This document shows positions 1 through 9,500 of a stretch of DNA of 64,000 nt, in pieces. Both the position numbers and the translations under genes were made by a program. The stretch covers positions 20,642 to 84,641 of the forward strand of contig NZ_QOLD01000058.1 in assembly GCF_003333305.1 (NCBI RefSeq), in the 5' to 3' direction. The stretch comes from Candidatus Colwellia aromaticivorans. Lineage in GTDB: Bacteria; Pseudomonadota; Gammaproteobacteria; Enterobacterales; Alteromonadaceae. Numbering within the stretch: position 1 is the stretch's first letter; each line of letters opens with the position of its first letter. The notes under the pieces were generated by a model. That model saw nothing but the letters and a program-made list of their open reading frames with translations, did not search any database and was not told the origin of the DNA.

Positions 1-1071
1 AAAGATGTGGGTGAAATCTTTGGCTTTAGTCGGGTATCGTTAGATGAACTAATTATTTTTTCTCGACAAATGTACGCCTTAATGCGCTCTGGTGTTCCTA
101 TTTTACGTGCAATAAATGGCATGGAAGAAGCGAGTAATTCAGCCCCCCTTAAAAAAGCGTTGCATGAGATTGCTAGCCAATTACAGGGTGGGTATACCCT
201 TTCGTCAGCATTAAATCAACATCCAGAAATTTTTGGTTCTTTATTTGTATCATTAATTCATGTAGGTGAAAATACCGGTCAACTTGAAGAATCATTTTTA
301 AAGCTGACAACGTATTTAGAGCGCGAACAAGCAACTAGAAAGCGTATTAAAACGGCATTACGTTATCCTACTATGGTGTTAATTGCTTTAGGTGCTGCAC
401 TTGTTATTTTGAATATATTTGTTATTCCTACTTTTGCTAATATGTTTGCTAAATTGGGCGCAGATTTACCCTTAGCGACTAAATTTTTAATCAACAGTTC
501 CGAGCTCTTTTTAAATTATTGGCCTTACATGTTAATTGCTGGTGTAGTCGCTTATTTTGCTTTGCGCAAATCACTTAAAACAGATAAAGGCCGTTATCAG
601 TGGGATAAACGAAAAATAAAACTGCCAGTCATTGGGAGTATAATTGAGCGTTCTATTTTGGCTAGATTTTCCCATAGTTTTGGTATCATTTTAAAGTCGG
701 GTATTCCAATGACAACAGGTTTAACCCTTGTGGCTGACGCAGTTGATAACAGTTTCATGAAAGAAAAAATTATTGCTATGCGTCAAGCGATTGAAAGTGG
801 CGAAAGTTTGTTGCGTGCGGCGATTGCCAGTACCTTATTTACACCACTGGTATTGCAAATGATTGCCGTAGGTGAAGAAACCGGTCGGGTAGACGAGTTA
901 CTAAAAGAAGTCGGTGATTACTATGAACGAGAAGTCGATTACGATTTAAGTACATTAACCGCTAGAATAGAGCCAATACTTTTGGTTGGTGTTGCGGCTA
1001 TGGTATTGGTACTCGCGTTAGGTATATTCACACCGATGTGGGATATGGCATCAGCGATGCAAGGTAAATAA
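1..1071 (+). CDS. mshG: MSHA pilus inner-membrane platform protein MshG (5' end outside window)
   Basis: Type II secretion F-family (GspF/PilC) protein, the inner-membrane platform that couples the assembly ATPase to pilin polymerisation. The frame is open from base 1 with no convincing start, so the true N-terminus lies upstream; about 356 residues are seen against roughly 400 for the family. Two homologous halves are visible: each has a conserved GEETG/GENTG-type motif (VGENTGQLEE and VGEETGRVDE) followed by hydrophobic helices (around residues 120-140, 170-185 and 325-345). The genes that follow, MshF-like protein, MshB and MshA, fix the identity as MshG rather than PilC. The 3' end is partly duplicated about 100 bp downstream. 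Confidence 0.9.
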   Translation, partial: KDVGEIFGFSRVSLDELIIFSRQMYALMRSGVPILRAINGMEEASNSAPLKKALHEIASQLQGGYTLSSALNQHPEIFGSLFVSLIHVGENTGQLEESFLKLTTYLEREQATRKRIKTALRYPTMVLIALGAALVILNIFVIPTFANMFAKLGADLPLATKFLINSSELFLNYWPYMLIAGVVAYFALRKSLKTDKGRYQWDKRKIKLPVIGSIIERSILARFSHSFGIILKSGIPMTTGLTLVADAVDNSFMKEKIIAMRQAIESGESLLRAAIASTLFTPLVLQMIAVGEETGRVDELLKEVGDYYEREVDYDLSTLTARIEPILLVGVAAMVLVLALGIFTPMWDMASAMQGK

Positions 1072-1171
1072 TACAAATGACCGTTAATGTAATGATGTTG
1101 CTATCTCTAATAAGTAGAATTATTCACATCAACATGGTGGGATATGGCATCAGCGATGCAGGGTAAGTAAT
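1038..1171 (+). repeat. Partial duplication of the mshG 3' end
   Basis: The last 35 bases around the mshG stop codon (1038-1072) recur at 1137-1171 with only two mismatches, both to G, and weaker similarity extends upstream (a shared tattcaca). The second copy again ends in an in-frame GGTAAGTAA. It looks like a relic of a second, slightly diverged mshG tail. The downstream stretch 1176-1236 has inverted repeats: GCGAGCA at 1176-1182 with TGCTCGC at 1230-1236, and AGACC/GGTCT at 1204-1217. Confidence 0.8.
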
Positions 1172-1279
1172 GTTTGCGAGCAAGAGAAGTTTCGGGTTAC
1201 GAGAGACCACGCGGTCTGCCGTTTTTTGCTGCTCGCTACTATTAACTCGAGGCTAGCATGCATGCGAGACTTTAATTAA

Positions 1280-1777
1280 ATGGCAACAAATAGCGAAAAA
1301 AAAGAAAAGTCACTTGCCGAGTTTCTCGTTATCATTGCGCTTGTTGGGGTGATGATGGCTGTTTTTATTAACTACTTTATTAAAAGTGAAGCCCAATTTA
1401 CACATGCTGGATTTACCACGTTAGCGCAAAGTTTTAACACTAAAGTGAGTACCGTTCATGCGCAATGGTTAATGGATAAGCAGCCAAATACTGTACTACT
1501 TGCTTCTTTCAATAATAAAGATAAGCAAGTAGTATCGGTTAATAATACAGGTTGGGTAGATGTTAAACACAAACAATTGGCATGTGAAGCTATTTGGCAG
1601 TTGATAATGGAAACGCCAATGAGTTTAATGAAGTTTTCTATTATCGCAATAGAGGTTCACGATAATACTAATGAACAACATATTCAGTCAAAAGGACAGT
1701 GCCGATATGTGCTACTAGACGGTAGTTACTTTCAATATAACCGTGCTAACGGTAAGGTGAGCAAAGTAACTAAGTAA
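1280..1777 (+). CDS. mshF: MSHA biogenesis protein MshF-like
   Basis: Small bitopic membrane protein of 165 residues: a short charged N-terminus, one hydrophobic segment (about residues 13-30), then a periplasmic domain. The region ending CRYVLLDGSYFQYNRANGKV resembles the C-terminus of MshF, a poorly characterised component of MSHA pilus assembly. Position between mshG and mshB matches the standard mshG-mshF-mshB-mshA order. It lacks the prepilin cleavage motif (no GFTLIE), so it is not a pilin itself. The stop codon lies inside an octamer tandem repeat. Assignment rests on position and general similarity; direct function is not known. Confidence 0.7.
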   Translation: MATNSEKKEKSLAEFLVIIALVGVMMAVFINYFIKSEAQFTHAGFTTLAQSFNTKVSTVHAQWLMDKQPNTVLLASFNNKDKQVVSVNNTGWVDVKHKQLACEAIWQLIMETPMSLMKFSIIAIEVHDNTNEQHIQSKGQCRYVLLDGSYFQYNRANGKVSKVTK

Positions 1778-1795
1778 CTAAGTAACTAAGTAACT
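1764..1795 (+). repeat. Octamer tandem repeat (AAGTAACT)4 across the mshF stop codon
   Basis: Four perfect copies of AAGTAACT at 1764, 1772, 1780 and 1788. The mshF reading frame terminates in the second unit (AAG TAA), so gain or loss of units would change only the 3' untranslated region, not the protein. Confidence 0.9.
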
Positions 1796-1916
1796 AAATT
1801 AAATTGAAAGTTTTTAGTGAAAAATCACTCTGAAATGTAATTAATGTTGTTAAATAAGTGACTTAGTAAATAAATCACTGTTACAATAAATCAAGTTAAA
1901 AGAATATGAGGCTGGT

Positions 1917-2543
1917 ATGAATAATCGAACCCAAATGAATAGATCAATAATAAAGCAAGCCGCAGGTTTTACTTTAATTGAGTTAGTTATCGTTGTGGTT
2001 ATATTAGGATTTTTAGCGGTTACTGCAATTCCTAAATTTTTAGATTTAACCGAACAAGCTAAGCAAGCAAATATTGAAGGCATGGCGGGTGGTTTTGCTA
2101 CCGGCGTTTCATTAGCTAGAGCACAATGGGAAGCTGAAGCGCGTCCAACTGAAAATGGCGTAAATCGTGTTGACTATGATGGAGTAGAGTTATTCTTAAC
2201 CACTCCAGGTGATGATAACACCATTAGACCTGGCTATCCGACCGGTATAAATTCAGATAAACCTACAGGTGCTGATATGGATACCACTGATTGTATAGAA
2301 GTTTGGCAGGGTATATTAGCACAGCCACCTACAATTACTGATGATATCGATGTGTTAAATGACGATGGTAGTATTAATTACTTTGTTATTGTGAACACTA
2401 ATCTTTGTGGATATTTTTTGAGAGAAACATTAGTACAAGGTGATAATGGTGTTTTCACCGCGCCAACTGATGATACGGTAGGTAATAATTTTTTCTACAA
2501 CAATGCTAATAGCTCTGTAGTGGTAAATATTAATAAAAATTAA
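1917..2543 (+). CDS. mshB: MSHA minor pilin MshB
   Basis: Type IV prepilin-like protein of 208 residues. A class III leader ends in the prepilin peptidase site [17 protein letters not shown] (about residues 15-30), with E at position +5 of the mature protein and the usual hydrophobic N-terminal helix. The globular part carries a cysteine pair (DCIEVW and NLCGYF) typical of MSHA pilins. It is longer than MshA and comes directly before it, the usual place of mshB. A GAGG ribosome-binding site lies five bases before ATG. It probably acts as a minor or priming pilin. Confidence 0.85.
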   Translation: MNNRTQMNRSIIKQAAGFTLIELVIVVVILGFLAVTAIPKFLDLTEQAKQANIEGMAGGFATGVSLARAQWEAEARPTENGVNRVDYDGVELFLTTPGDDNTIRPGYPTGINSDKPTGADMDTTDCIEVWQGILAQPPTITDDIDVLNDDGSINYFVIVNTNLCGYFLRETLVQGDNGVFTAPTDDTVGNNFFYNNANSSVVVNINKN

Positions 2544-2617
2544 TCGTTAAGTAATAATTAACTAACGGTTAAGTAACAGATAAGTAAAATTTAAATTAAT
2601 AAAAAAGGAAAGCAACA

Positions 2618-3106
2618 ATGCGTTTTAGTGCATTCAGAAACACTCAGTCAGTAAACAAGCAGCAAGGTTTTACCTTAATTGAGTTAGTGGTAGTTATCGT
2701 GATTTTAGGTATTTTAGCGGTAACAGCTGCACCTAAGTTTATTGATTTAACGTCTGATGCTAAGGCTTCTGTTGTTGAAGCAGTTAGAGGATCAATTAAT
2801 TCAGCGGCTGATATGGCCCATGCTAAAGCGCTTGTTGCAGGAGAAACAGCAAGCACAGGTGCTGTGAGTGTTGCAGGCTCATCAATTGGTTTAGTATATG
2901 GCTGGCCAGATGAAGACTCTATCGCAAGTTTATTAGTGTTAGAGGATATGACGGAAGTCAGTGGTAGTGCTGGTACATTTGAGCATGTTGATGCTGTAGA
3001 TGGGACCAAATGTCGTGCTATATATGATGCTTCAGGTGTCACTAACGCGGAAACAAGACCTAGTATTACTAGTATTACTAGTGATCCTAGTGGTAATGCA
3101 TGTTAG
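2618..3106 (+). CDS. mshA: MSHA major pilin MshA
   Basis: Type IV major pilin of 162 residues. Leader processing site [17 protein letters not shown] near residue 18, then [13 protein letters not shown] typical of MshA. A C-terminal disulphide loop is possible between the cysteines of [10 protein letters not shown] and the final SGNAC. The small, serine- and alanine-rich globular domain fits a surface-exposed pilin. A good AAGGAAAG ribosome-binding site precedes ATG, and a strong terminator follows the stop, so mshA is the last gene of this transcript. MSHA pili mediate surface attachment. Confidence 0.9.
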   Translation: MRFSAFRNTQSVNKQQGFTLIELVVVIVILGILAVTAAPKFIDLTSDAKASVVEAVRGSINSAADMAHAKALVAGETASTGAVSVAGSSIGLVYGWPDEDSIASLLVLEDMTEVSGSAGTFEHVDAVDGTKCRAIYDASGVTNAETRPSITSITSDPSGNAC

Positions 3107-3129
3107 TTTAGTTAAAGTAGTATGTATTC

Positions 3130-3156
3130 AAAAAACCGAGCTTGTCTCGGTTTTTT
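3130..3156 (+). terminator. Rho-independent terminator after mshA
   Basis: Perfect stem ACCGAG/CTCGGT with loop CTTGT, an A-run before and a T-run after. It closes the msh operon; the A-run makes it usable in the reverse direction for the convergent pseudouridine synthase gene too. Confidence 0.9.
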
Positions 3157-3173
3157 AATTTTACATTAAGCTA

Positions 3174-4070
3174 TTACAGTTGAGGTCGTAATGCCTCGGA
3201 TAATTGAAAACATTGCTTTTGTTGCGTAATAGGGCAAATAAAACTCAAACTAACCGCACATAACTGTAAATTAAGCGATTCATTATTATCAGCGATGCCG
3301 TGTAGCCTATCACCCACTACAGGCAAACCAATACTGGCAGCGTGAACTCGAATTTGATGTTTCCTGCCGCTATCAATTTTCACTTCAATAAGTGATTGAT
3401 CTTTAGTTTCATCATAAGTTAAACAGCGAAAAGTACTACGAGCACTTTTACCATCCACCTCAGTGGTAATCACTTGTGGCTGTTCATTTATGCTGTGATT
3501 GCCATGAACAATTATTTGGTAATATTTATCAAGAGAGTTGTCATTAGTCGTACGATTTTCAAACATTGAAGACAAGGCTTGTGCGGCTTTTTTACTGTGG
3601 GCAATGAGTATTAACCCTGTGGCCGCTTTGTCTAAACGATGGACAATAAAAACAGCCCGTTCAGACGTAAAATACTGCTGTGCAAAGCGAGCAATAGTGC
3701 AATGGTCACTCCATTTAGAGCCTTGAGAAAGCATACCGAAGGGTTTATACCAAACACTATAATCAGACTCGTCGCTAATCAAAGTAGCCTCTGCAACCTC
3801 ACTAGCTAGCACCGTTTCGTTATAATAAAAGTGCAACTCATCACCCTGTTGCATCGGTTTTTTAAGGCGGCGTAGCCTTTGGGTATGTTTACCACGGGTT
3901 AGCCATAATGCACCTTTACTAATCGCTTGCTTAAGTTGAGCCTTACTTAGTGTATTGTCTGTTTTTGCAAGGCTATCGAAAAGTGCGGTTAACGCGGTGA
4001 TAGCTTCAACATCAATACTGTTATTAGTAATGTTATCAAGTTTTATATGATGCTCAAAAATAAGGGTCAT
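3174..4070 (-). CDS. RluA-family 23S rRNA/tRNA pseudouridine synthase
   Basis: Converts uridine to pseudouridine in structured RNA. The catalytic motif HRLDKAATG is at residues 144-152 (Asp147 is the predicted nucleophile), and the conserved RKHQIRVHAASIGLPVVGD segment lies near residue 240. An N-terminal region of about 95 residues could hold an S4-like RNA-binding fold. An upstream in-frame ATG at 4115 would add a hydrophobic stretch untypical of the family, so I prefer the ATG at 4070. The target base cannot be told from sequence; it belongs to the RluA/RluC/TruC superfamily. Confidence 0.8.
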   Translation of the reverse strand: MTLIFEHHIKLDNITNNSIDVEAITALTALFDSLAKTDNTLSKAQLKQAISKGALWLTRGKHTQRLRRLKKPMQQGDELHFYYNETVLASEVAEATLISDESDYSVWYKPFGMLSQGSKWSDHCTIARFAQQYFTSERAVFIVHRLDKAATGLILIAHSKKAAQALSSMFENRTTNDNSLDKYYQIIVHGNHSINEQPQVITTEVDGKSARSTFRCLTYDETKDQSLIEVKIDSGRKHQIRVHAASIGLPVVGDRLHGIADNNESLNLQLCAVSLSFICPITQQKQCFQLSEALRPQL

Positions 4071-4192
4071 AAACGGCAGAAAAAGAAATAAAATCAATAT
4101 TGATGAGCTTAACACTTTTACCCATTAAGCGTTATCAGGTAACATGAATTTTAATAAGTTCCTTTCTTAAAAGTAAACATGAAGAGTAACCG

Positions 4193-4528
4193 ATGGACCG
4201 TGATTTAACCCTTTTTCCAAACGATAATATTGGCGATGCCTTATGGCAAATGCAACAAGCTGGCGATGATCTAGAAAAAGCCAGAGAAGTAGAATTTTCA
4301 GTATTGTTTCCTTCACAAGTGCTAGCATTACAGTTTGGTCAGCTACTGTTAGAGAATAATCAAAAGCTTTCTTTTACACCATTTCATGACAATGAAGCAC
4401 TGCTATGGGAAATTACCGCTTACCCAGAAATGTCGCTGAATTACGACAATATTAGTGCCTATCAAGAATTACTCGAAACAACTAGCGTGCCGTTACAGGG
4501 TAAGTTTGATGGTTTTTACTGTTTGTAA
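4193..4528 (+). CDS. RraB-like (RNase E inhibitor B) family protein
   Basis: Acidic 111-residue cytoplasmic protein with the pattern NDNIGDALWQM.QAGDDLEKAREVEFSVLFP and ITAYPEMS...NIS.YQELL, ending G.FDGFYCL. This resembles the RraB domain (PF06877), whose Escherichia coli member binds RNase E and modulates RNA decay. No signal peptide or membrane segment. It is a stand-alone gene divergent from the pseudouridine synthase, with a GAAGAGTAACC leader before ATG. Whether it acts on RNase E is inferred from family only. Confidence 0.6.
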   Translation: MDRDLTLFPNDNIGDALWQMQQAGDDLEKAREVEFSVLFPSQVLALQFGQLLLENNQKLSFTPFHDNEALLWEITAYPEMSLNYDNISAYQELLETTSVPLQGKFDGFYCL

Positions 4529-4572
4529 CTTCAGCTATACGGCTATCATAAAAGTAAAGATTTAGGAAAAAC

Positions 4573-4800
4573 ATGATTAATATTAAGCAGTTTGCTGAAT
4601 TACAAAAAAAAAGTAAAAACTCCTTTGCTAGCCAAAGACAGTTAATGAAGAAAGTAATGGCAGGACAAACTGTGCTTTGTTCTACCTGTCAGCAACCGCT
4701 TTTTTTAATAACACCTCAACACAGTGCCACTGCAAGCAGTGATAATTCAGGGATACGTTGTAAGAAAGGATGTACTGATATTCAGCTAGAATTTGTTTGA
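4573..4800 (+). CDS. Small hypothetical protein with zinc-ribbon-like cysteines
   Basis: 75-residue basic protein, function unknown. It has two cysteine pairs, CSTC (around residues 36-39) and CKKGC (around residues 63-67), spaced as in small zinc ribbons. No signal peptide or membrane helix. An AGGAAAAAC ribosome-binding site is well placed. It follows the RraB-like gene by 44 bp in the same direction, so they may be co-transcribed. Confidence 0.6.
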   Translation: MINIKQFAELQKKSKNSFASQRQLMKKVMAGQTVLCSTCQQPLFLITPQHSATASSDNSGIRCKKGCTDIQLEFV

Positions 4801-5024
4801 GTAGTTGATGGGGTAATAAATACATTAACTGATAAATGTTTGCCAACTATTTTCTTATGATTGCTTAGTCGTGCAAAGATCAATATAGCAACTATCAAAA
4901 AGGAAAATACGTAAGTTTGGTTCGGTATTTCTTCTCTGTATAGTTAAAGGACTGCATACCATTATGTAAAATGTTGTACACTCGCCTTCACTAAATAATA
5001 ACTGAAGAAAACTACGGATTCCCT

Positions 5025-5615
5025 ATGAAAAAACTGATTGTGTTGCTAACTATTTCAACATTGAGTACTTCTGTACTGGCAGAAGAAAAAAGCTGGCTTG
5101 ATAGCCTGAAAAACTTAGTTGGCTTAGGCGAAGCTAAGGAACAAAGCGTGGATGTTGAAGCTAAGCAGCAAAACGTTGACGCAGAAACTTTAGCGATGCC
5201 AAGTACAGATGGTTTAGTTGATATGTTAACTAGCGCATTAAAGATTAACACTGACCAAGCATCGGCTGGTATGGGAGCTATTTTAAACTATGTTAAAAAT
5301 AACGTTTCAACGGAACAGTTTAGTCAGCTTGCCAAGTTAATTCCTGAAGTTGATGAGTTAGTTAGTCAAATGCCAGATATTAGTAAACTTAGTTCAGACT
5401 CTAGTGAAAGCATGGGAGGATTACTTGATAAAGCATCAGAATACAGTGACTCATTAAAGTCTATGAATGATGTAAAAAAACAATTTGAAGCGTTAGGTTT
5501 GAAGCCAGAAATGATTAATAACTTTATTTCTAGTGCTCAAAGCTACTTAGACACCGAACAAGGGCAACAAGCAAAACAAATGTTAACTGATGTTTTAGGA
5601 AAACTATTAGGTTAA
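5025..5615 (+). CDS. DUF2780 (VcgC/VcgE-like) exported protein
   Basis: 196 residues with a clear Sec signal peptide (MKKLIVLLTISTLSTSVLA, cleavage after LA at about residue 19). The mature part is helical and acidic, with the DUF2780 pattern: MLTSALKINTDQASAGMGAILNYVKNN...FSQL and a C-terminal block FEALGLKPEMINNFISSAQSYL followed by a leucine/glycine-rich end. Function unknown; predicted periplasmic. It has its own terminator, which overlaps the 3' end of the convergent nitroreductase gene. Confidence 0.75.
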   Translation: MKKLIVLLTISTLSTSVLAEEKSWLDSLKNLVGLGEAKEQSVDVEAKQQNVDAETLAMPSTDGLVDMLTSALKINTDQASAGMGAILNYVKNNVSTEQFSQLAKLIPEVDELVSQMPDISKLSSDSSESMGGLLDKASEYSDSLKSMNDVKKQFEALGLKPEMINNFISSAQSYLDTEQGQQAKQMLTDVLGKLLG

Positions 5616-5634
5616 TTAGTTGCTCAGTCGCAGA

Positions 5635-6309
5635 TCACAAAAAAGTCGCTATATCGTTTAGCGGCTTTTTTACTTGAGCATGCGAAGGTATGGTTGCATC
5701 ATCTGCTGGGTAGCCAGCAATTAATAGCATGTAAGCACGTTCGTTATCACCCCTATTACACACTTTATTTAAAAACGACATCGGCTTTGGTGTGTGCGTT
5801 AAGGTTGCTAAACCTGCGTTATGCAAGGCGTTGATTAAAAATCCTGTCGCTATACCAACCGATTCATGCACATAGTAATTGGTGTTTTTATCTTCTTCAC
5901 TTATACCGCCTTTTTTCTGACTAAAAATAGCAATTAGCCATGGCGCATGCTCTAGGTACGGTTTGTTTGCATCTGTACCTAACTCTTTTAAGGCATCAAG
6001 CCACTCTTTTCCTGCACGCCCTTCATAAAAACCACGTTCATGATGTTCAGCTTGCTCTCTAATTTGTTTTTTTATATCAGCCGAACTTACGGCAACAAAA
6101 TGCCAAGGTTGATGATTAGCACCACTTGGTGCTGTTCCTGCAGCTTTTAGGCAATTTTCAATAACGGCTTTGTCTACGGCTTTATTACTAAAGCTGCGAA
6201 TGGAATGACGACGTTTTATTTCTTGATAAAATTGCGCTGAGCGCTCAAGCATTTCTGCTGGCGGGTATTCAATATAGCCAGTTAATGGTGAGCAGTCATG
6301 ATCTTTCAT
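5635..6309 (-). CDS. Nitroreductase-family flavoprotein
   Basis: 224-residue FMN-dependent oxidoreductase of the nitroreductase fold. Visible motifs: RRHSIRSFSNKAVD near residue 33 (FMN phosphate contacts), AAGTAPSGANHQPWHFVAV (FMN binding), ESVGIATGFLINALHNAGLATLTHTP in the second half, and a closing LIAGYPADDA. The pattern with PSGANHQPW and the inserted HERGFYEGRAGKEW segment is close to the iodotyrosine-deiodinase-like branch. Substrate unknown. Its final codons overlap a terminator hairpin. Confidence 0.8.
   Translation of the reverse strand: MKDHDCSPLTGYIEYPPAEMLERSAQFYQEIKRRHSIRSFSNKAVDKAVIENCLKAAGTAPSGANHQPWHFVAVSSADIKKQIREQAEHHERGFYEGRAGKEWLDALKELGTDANKPYLEHAPWLIAIFSQKKGGISEEDKNTNYYVHESVGIATGFLINALHNAGLATLTHTPKPMSFLNKVCNRGDNERAYMLLIAGYPADDATIPSHAQVKKPLNDIATFL
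5638..5671. terminator. Bidirectional terminator inside the 3' end of the nitroreductase gene
   Basis: AAAAAAGTCGCT, then loop ATATCGTTT, then AGCGGCTTTTTT. It lies 22 bp after the DUF2780 stop codon and encodes, on the other strand, the last residues of the nitroreductase. It should stop the plus transcript; the minus transcript would be terminated within its own final codons. Confidence 0.8.
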
Positions 6310-6377
6310 AATTCTTTATTCGTATTACTATTAAAGTGGAATCACTTTAACAGAATTTATCTTTGTTTTAAAAGCAA

Positions 6378-6416
6378 TAAAAAACCGACAATTTCCAAAG
6401 AGAAAGTTGTCGGTTT
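6378..6416 (-). terminator. Rho-independent terminator downstream of purL
   Basis: On the minus strand the stem CCGACAA/TTGTCGG, extended by AAA/TTT, with a loop of about 15 bases, is followed by GGTTTTTTATT. It lies about 110 bp after the purL stop. The 6421-6527 stretch between them holds nothing I recognise. Confidence 0.8.
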
Positions 6417-6527
6417 GAATTTATGATTACCTTGAAGGTAGTTGCTCTTAATTCAAGAAAGAAAGACGGAGTTGACGCTAGTCAATGAGTATTTCTGACG
6501 AAGAAGTAAGGGCTACTAGCAAAAAGG

Positions 6528-9500
6528 TTAGCCGATAAATTTACGCGCGTTACGGAACATGCGCACCCAAGGTGAATCTTCACCCCAACTATCAGGGTGC
6601 CATGAGTTAGCAACTGTGCGAAATACACGTTCAGGATGCGGCATCATAATGGTAACACGGCCATCAGTGGTCGTTAACGAAGTTATTCCGTCAACTGAGC
6701 CATTTGGATTAGCCGGGTAGGTTTCAGTAACATCGCCATAGTTGTTAACATAGCGCATTGATACCGTACCAGAATTATTGGCAGCATCAATGGCTTCATC
6801 ACCACTAAATTCGGTGCGTCCTTCACCGTGAGAAACCGCTATTGGCATTACTGAGCCAGCCATGCCTTTAAATAATACTGAAGGGCTTTCTTGAATTTCA
6901 ACTAATGAAAAACGTGCTTCAAAGCGCTCTGATTTATTTTGTACAAAGCGTGGCCATGCATCACTTCCTGGAATGATCTCTTTTAGGTTAGACATCATCT
7001 GACAGCCATTACATATGCCTAATGAAAAGGTATCTTCACGTTCAAAGAAAGCTTTAAACATGGCTTTAGCATTAGGATTGAATAAAATTGACTTCGCCCA
7101 CCCCTCACCAGCACCTAAAACATCACCGTATGAAAAACCACCACAAGCAACTAAGCCGTTAAAATCAGCTAAATCAGTACGGCCAGCTAATATGTCTGAC
7201 ATGTGTACATCAATGGCAACAAAACCAGCGCGATCAAATGCCGCTGCCATTTCAACATGAGAGTTAACACCCTGCTCACGTAAAATAGCAATACTCGGGT
7301 TAGTCCCGTTTTGTGCATCTTTAGCAATTAAATCAGCAACAATATCTTCGTTAATATCAAAACTTAAATCGGCCTGTAAACCTGGGTCTTCAGTGTCAAA
7401 CTTCACATCATGTTCTTCTTGCGCACAGGCTGGGTTGTCACGCAATGATTGCATTTTATAGGTGGTTTGTGCCCAGGTAGTACGGTAATAAGTACGAGAG
7501 TTTTCTAGAATAATGGTTTCATCACGAGTAAAGCGAATAGTGTCTTCATTGTTGATACGACCAAGGTCAGTGCAGCAATCTTCAATACCGTGTTCAGCTA
7601 GCACCGCGTGAATAGCATCAACATCGCTTTCACTAATTTGTATTACCGCGCCTAGCTCTTCATTGAATAATACTGAAACGTTATCACCGCTAAGTTTACT
7701 GATATCAATATCAATACCGGTGCGACCCGCAAATGCCATCTCACAAACGGTAGTGAATAAACCACCATCTGAAATATCGTGATAAGCAATAAGCTTTTCA
7801 TCACGAACTAACGCTTGCATCGCATTGAAGAAACCTTTCAACGTTTCAGGGCTATCAACATCGGGTGTTTCATTGCCAAGTTGTTTATAAACTTGCGCTA
7901 AACATGAGCCACCTAAACGGTTTTGTCCTTTTGATAAATCAATGGCCACTAATAACGTTTCACCTTGATCGGTTCTTAATTCAGGGGTAACCGTTTTGCG
8001 GATATCTTCAACAACACCAAAAGCGGTGATAATTAATGACATAGGTGAGGTGACGCTTTTATCTTCACCCTTATCTTGCCATTTAGTCTTCATTGACATT
8101 GAGTCTTTACCTACTGGAATAGTTAAACCCAATGCCGGGCATAATTCTTCGCCAATGGCTTTAACGGCTTCGTAAAGGCCTGCATCTTCACCAGGGTGAC
8201 CAGCAGGAGACATCCAGTTAGCTGAAAGCTTAATACGGTTTAACCTATCACCGTCAGAACCAGCAATATCAGTACCAGCAATGTTCATTAATGATTCAGC
8301 TACCGCTAAACGCGCTGACGCGCCAAAGTTTAGTAGGGCAACAGGCGTACGTTCACCTAATGACATTGCCTCACCGTGATAAGAGTCAAGAGCAGACGCG
8401 GTAACACCACAATCTGCTACAGGTACTTGCCAAGGGCCAACCATTTGGTCACGATTAACCATACCAGTTACGCTTCGATCGCCAATGGTAATAAGGAAAG
8501 TTTTCTCGGCAACCGTTGGTAAACTTAAAATGCGGTTAGCAGCATCTTCTAACTTAATTTTACTAACGTCTAATTCATCACCAGTGGCTGTAGCACTTTG
8601 TACGTCTTTGAATATTTTAGGGGTTTTGCCTAGTAACACGTCAAGCGGTAAATCAATCGGCGTGTCTAATTTGTCGTTGCCAGCAAAGTGTGAATCAGTC
8701 ACGGTTAATTGCGCTTCTTCGGTTGCTCTACCTACCACAGAAAATGGCGCACGTTCGCGTTGACATATTTGTTCAAAAGTCGCTAAGTTTTTGTCTGATA
8801 CGGCAATAACATAACGTTCTTGAGATTCATTACACCATATTTCATGAGGCGCCATGCTGCGTTCATCATTAGGTACATTACGAAGTTCGAAAACACCACC
8901 ACGGCCGCCATCAGAAACTAACTCTGGGAAAGCATTAGATAAACCACCTGCACCCACATCATGAATGAAGGCAATTGGGTTTTCTTCTCCTAGCTGCCAA
9001 CACTTATCGATAACTTCTTGGCAACGACGTTCCATTTCAGGGTTTTCACGTTGCACAGAAGCAAAATCTAAACTTTCTGCTGATTGTCCTGATGCCATTG
9101 ATGATGCTGCGCCGCCGCCTAAACCGATATTCATGGCAGGGCCACCAAGGGCGATTAAGTTAGCGCCAACGATAATTTCGCGTTTTTGTACATGTTCATC
9201 ACGAATATTACCTAAACCGCCAGCAAGCATAATAGGTTTGTGATAACCACGTACTTCAGTGCCGTTGAAAGAGTTAACTTGTTCTTCATAAGTACGGAAA
9301 TAACCTAAAATAGCAGGGCGACCAAACTCGTTGTTAAATGCTGCGCCGCCTAAGGGGCCTTCCATCATTATATCTAATGCTGAAACAATGCGGCTTGGTT
9401 TACCAAAATCAGTTTCCCATGGTTGTTCAAACTCAGGAATACGTAAATTAGAGACTGAAAAACCAACTAAACCTGCTTTAGGTTTTGAGCCAATACCCGT

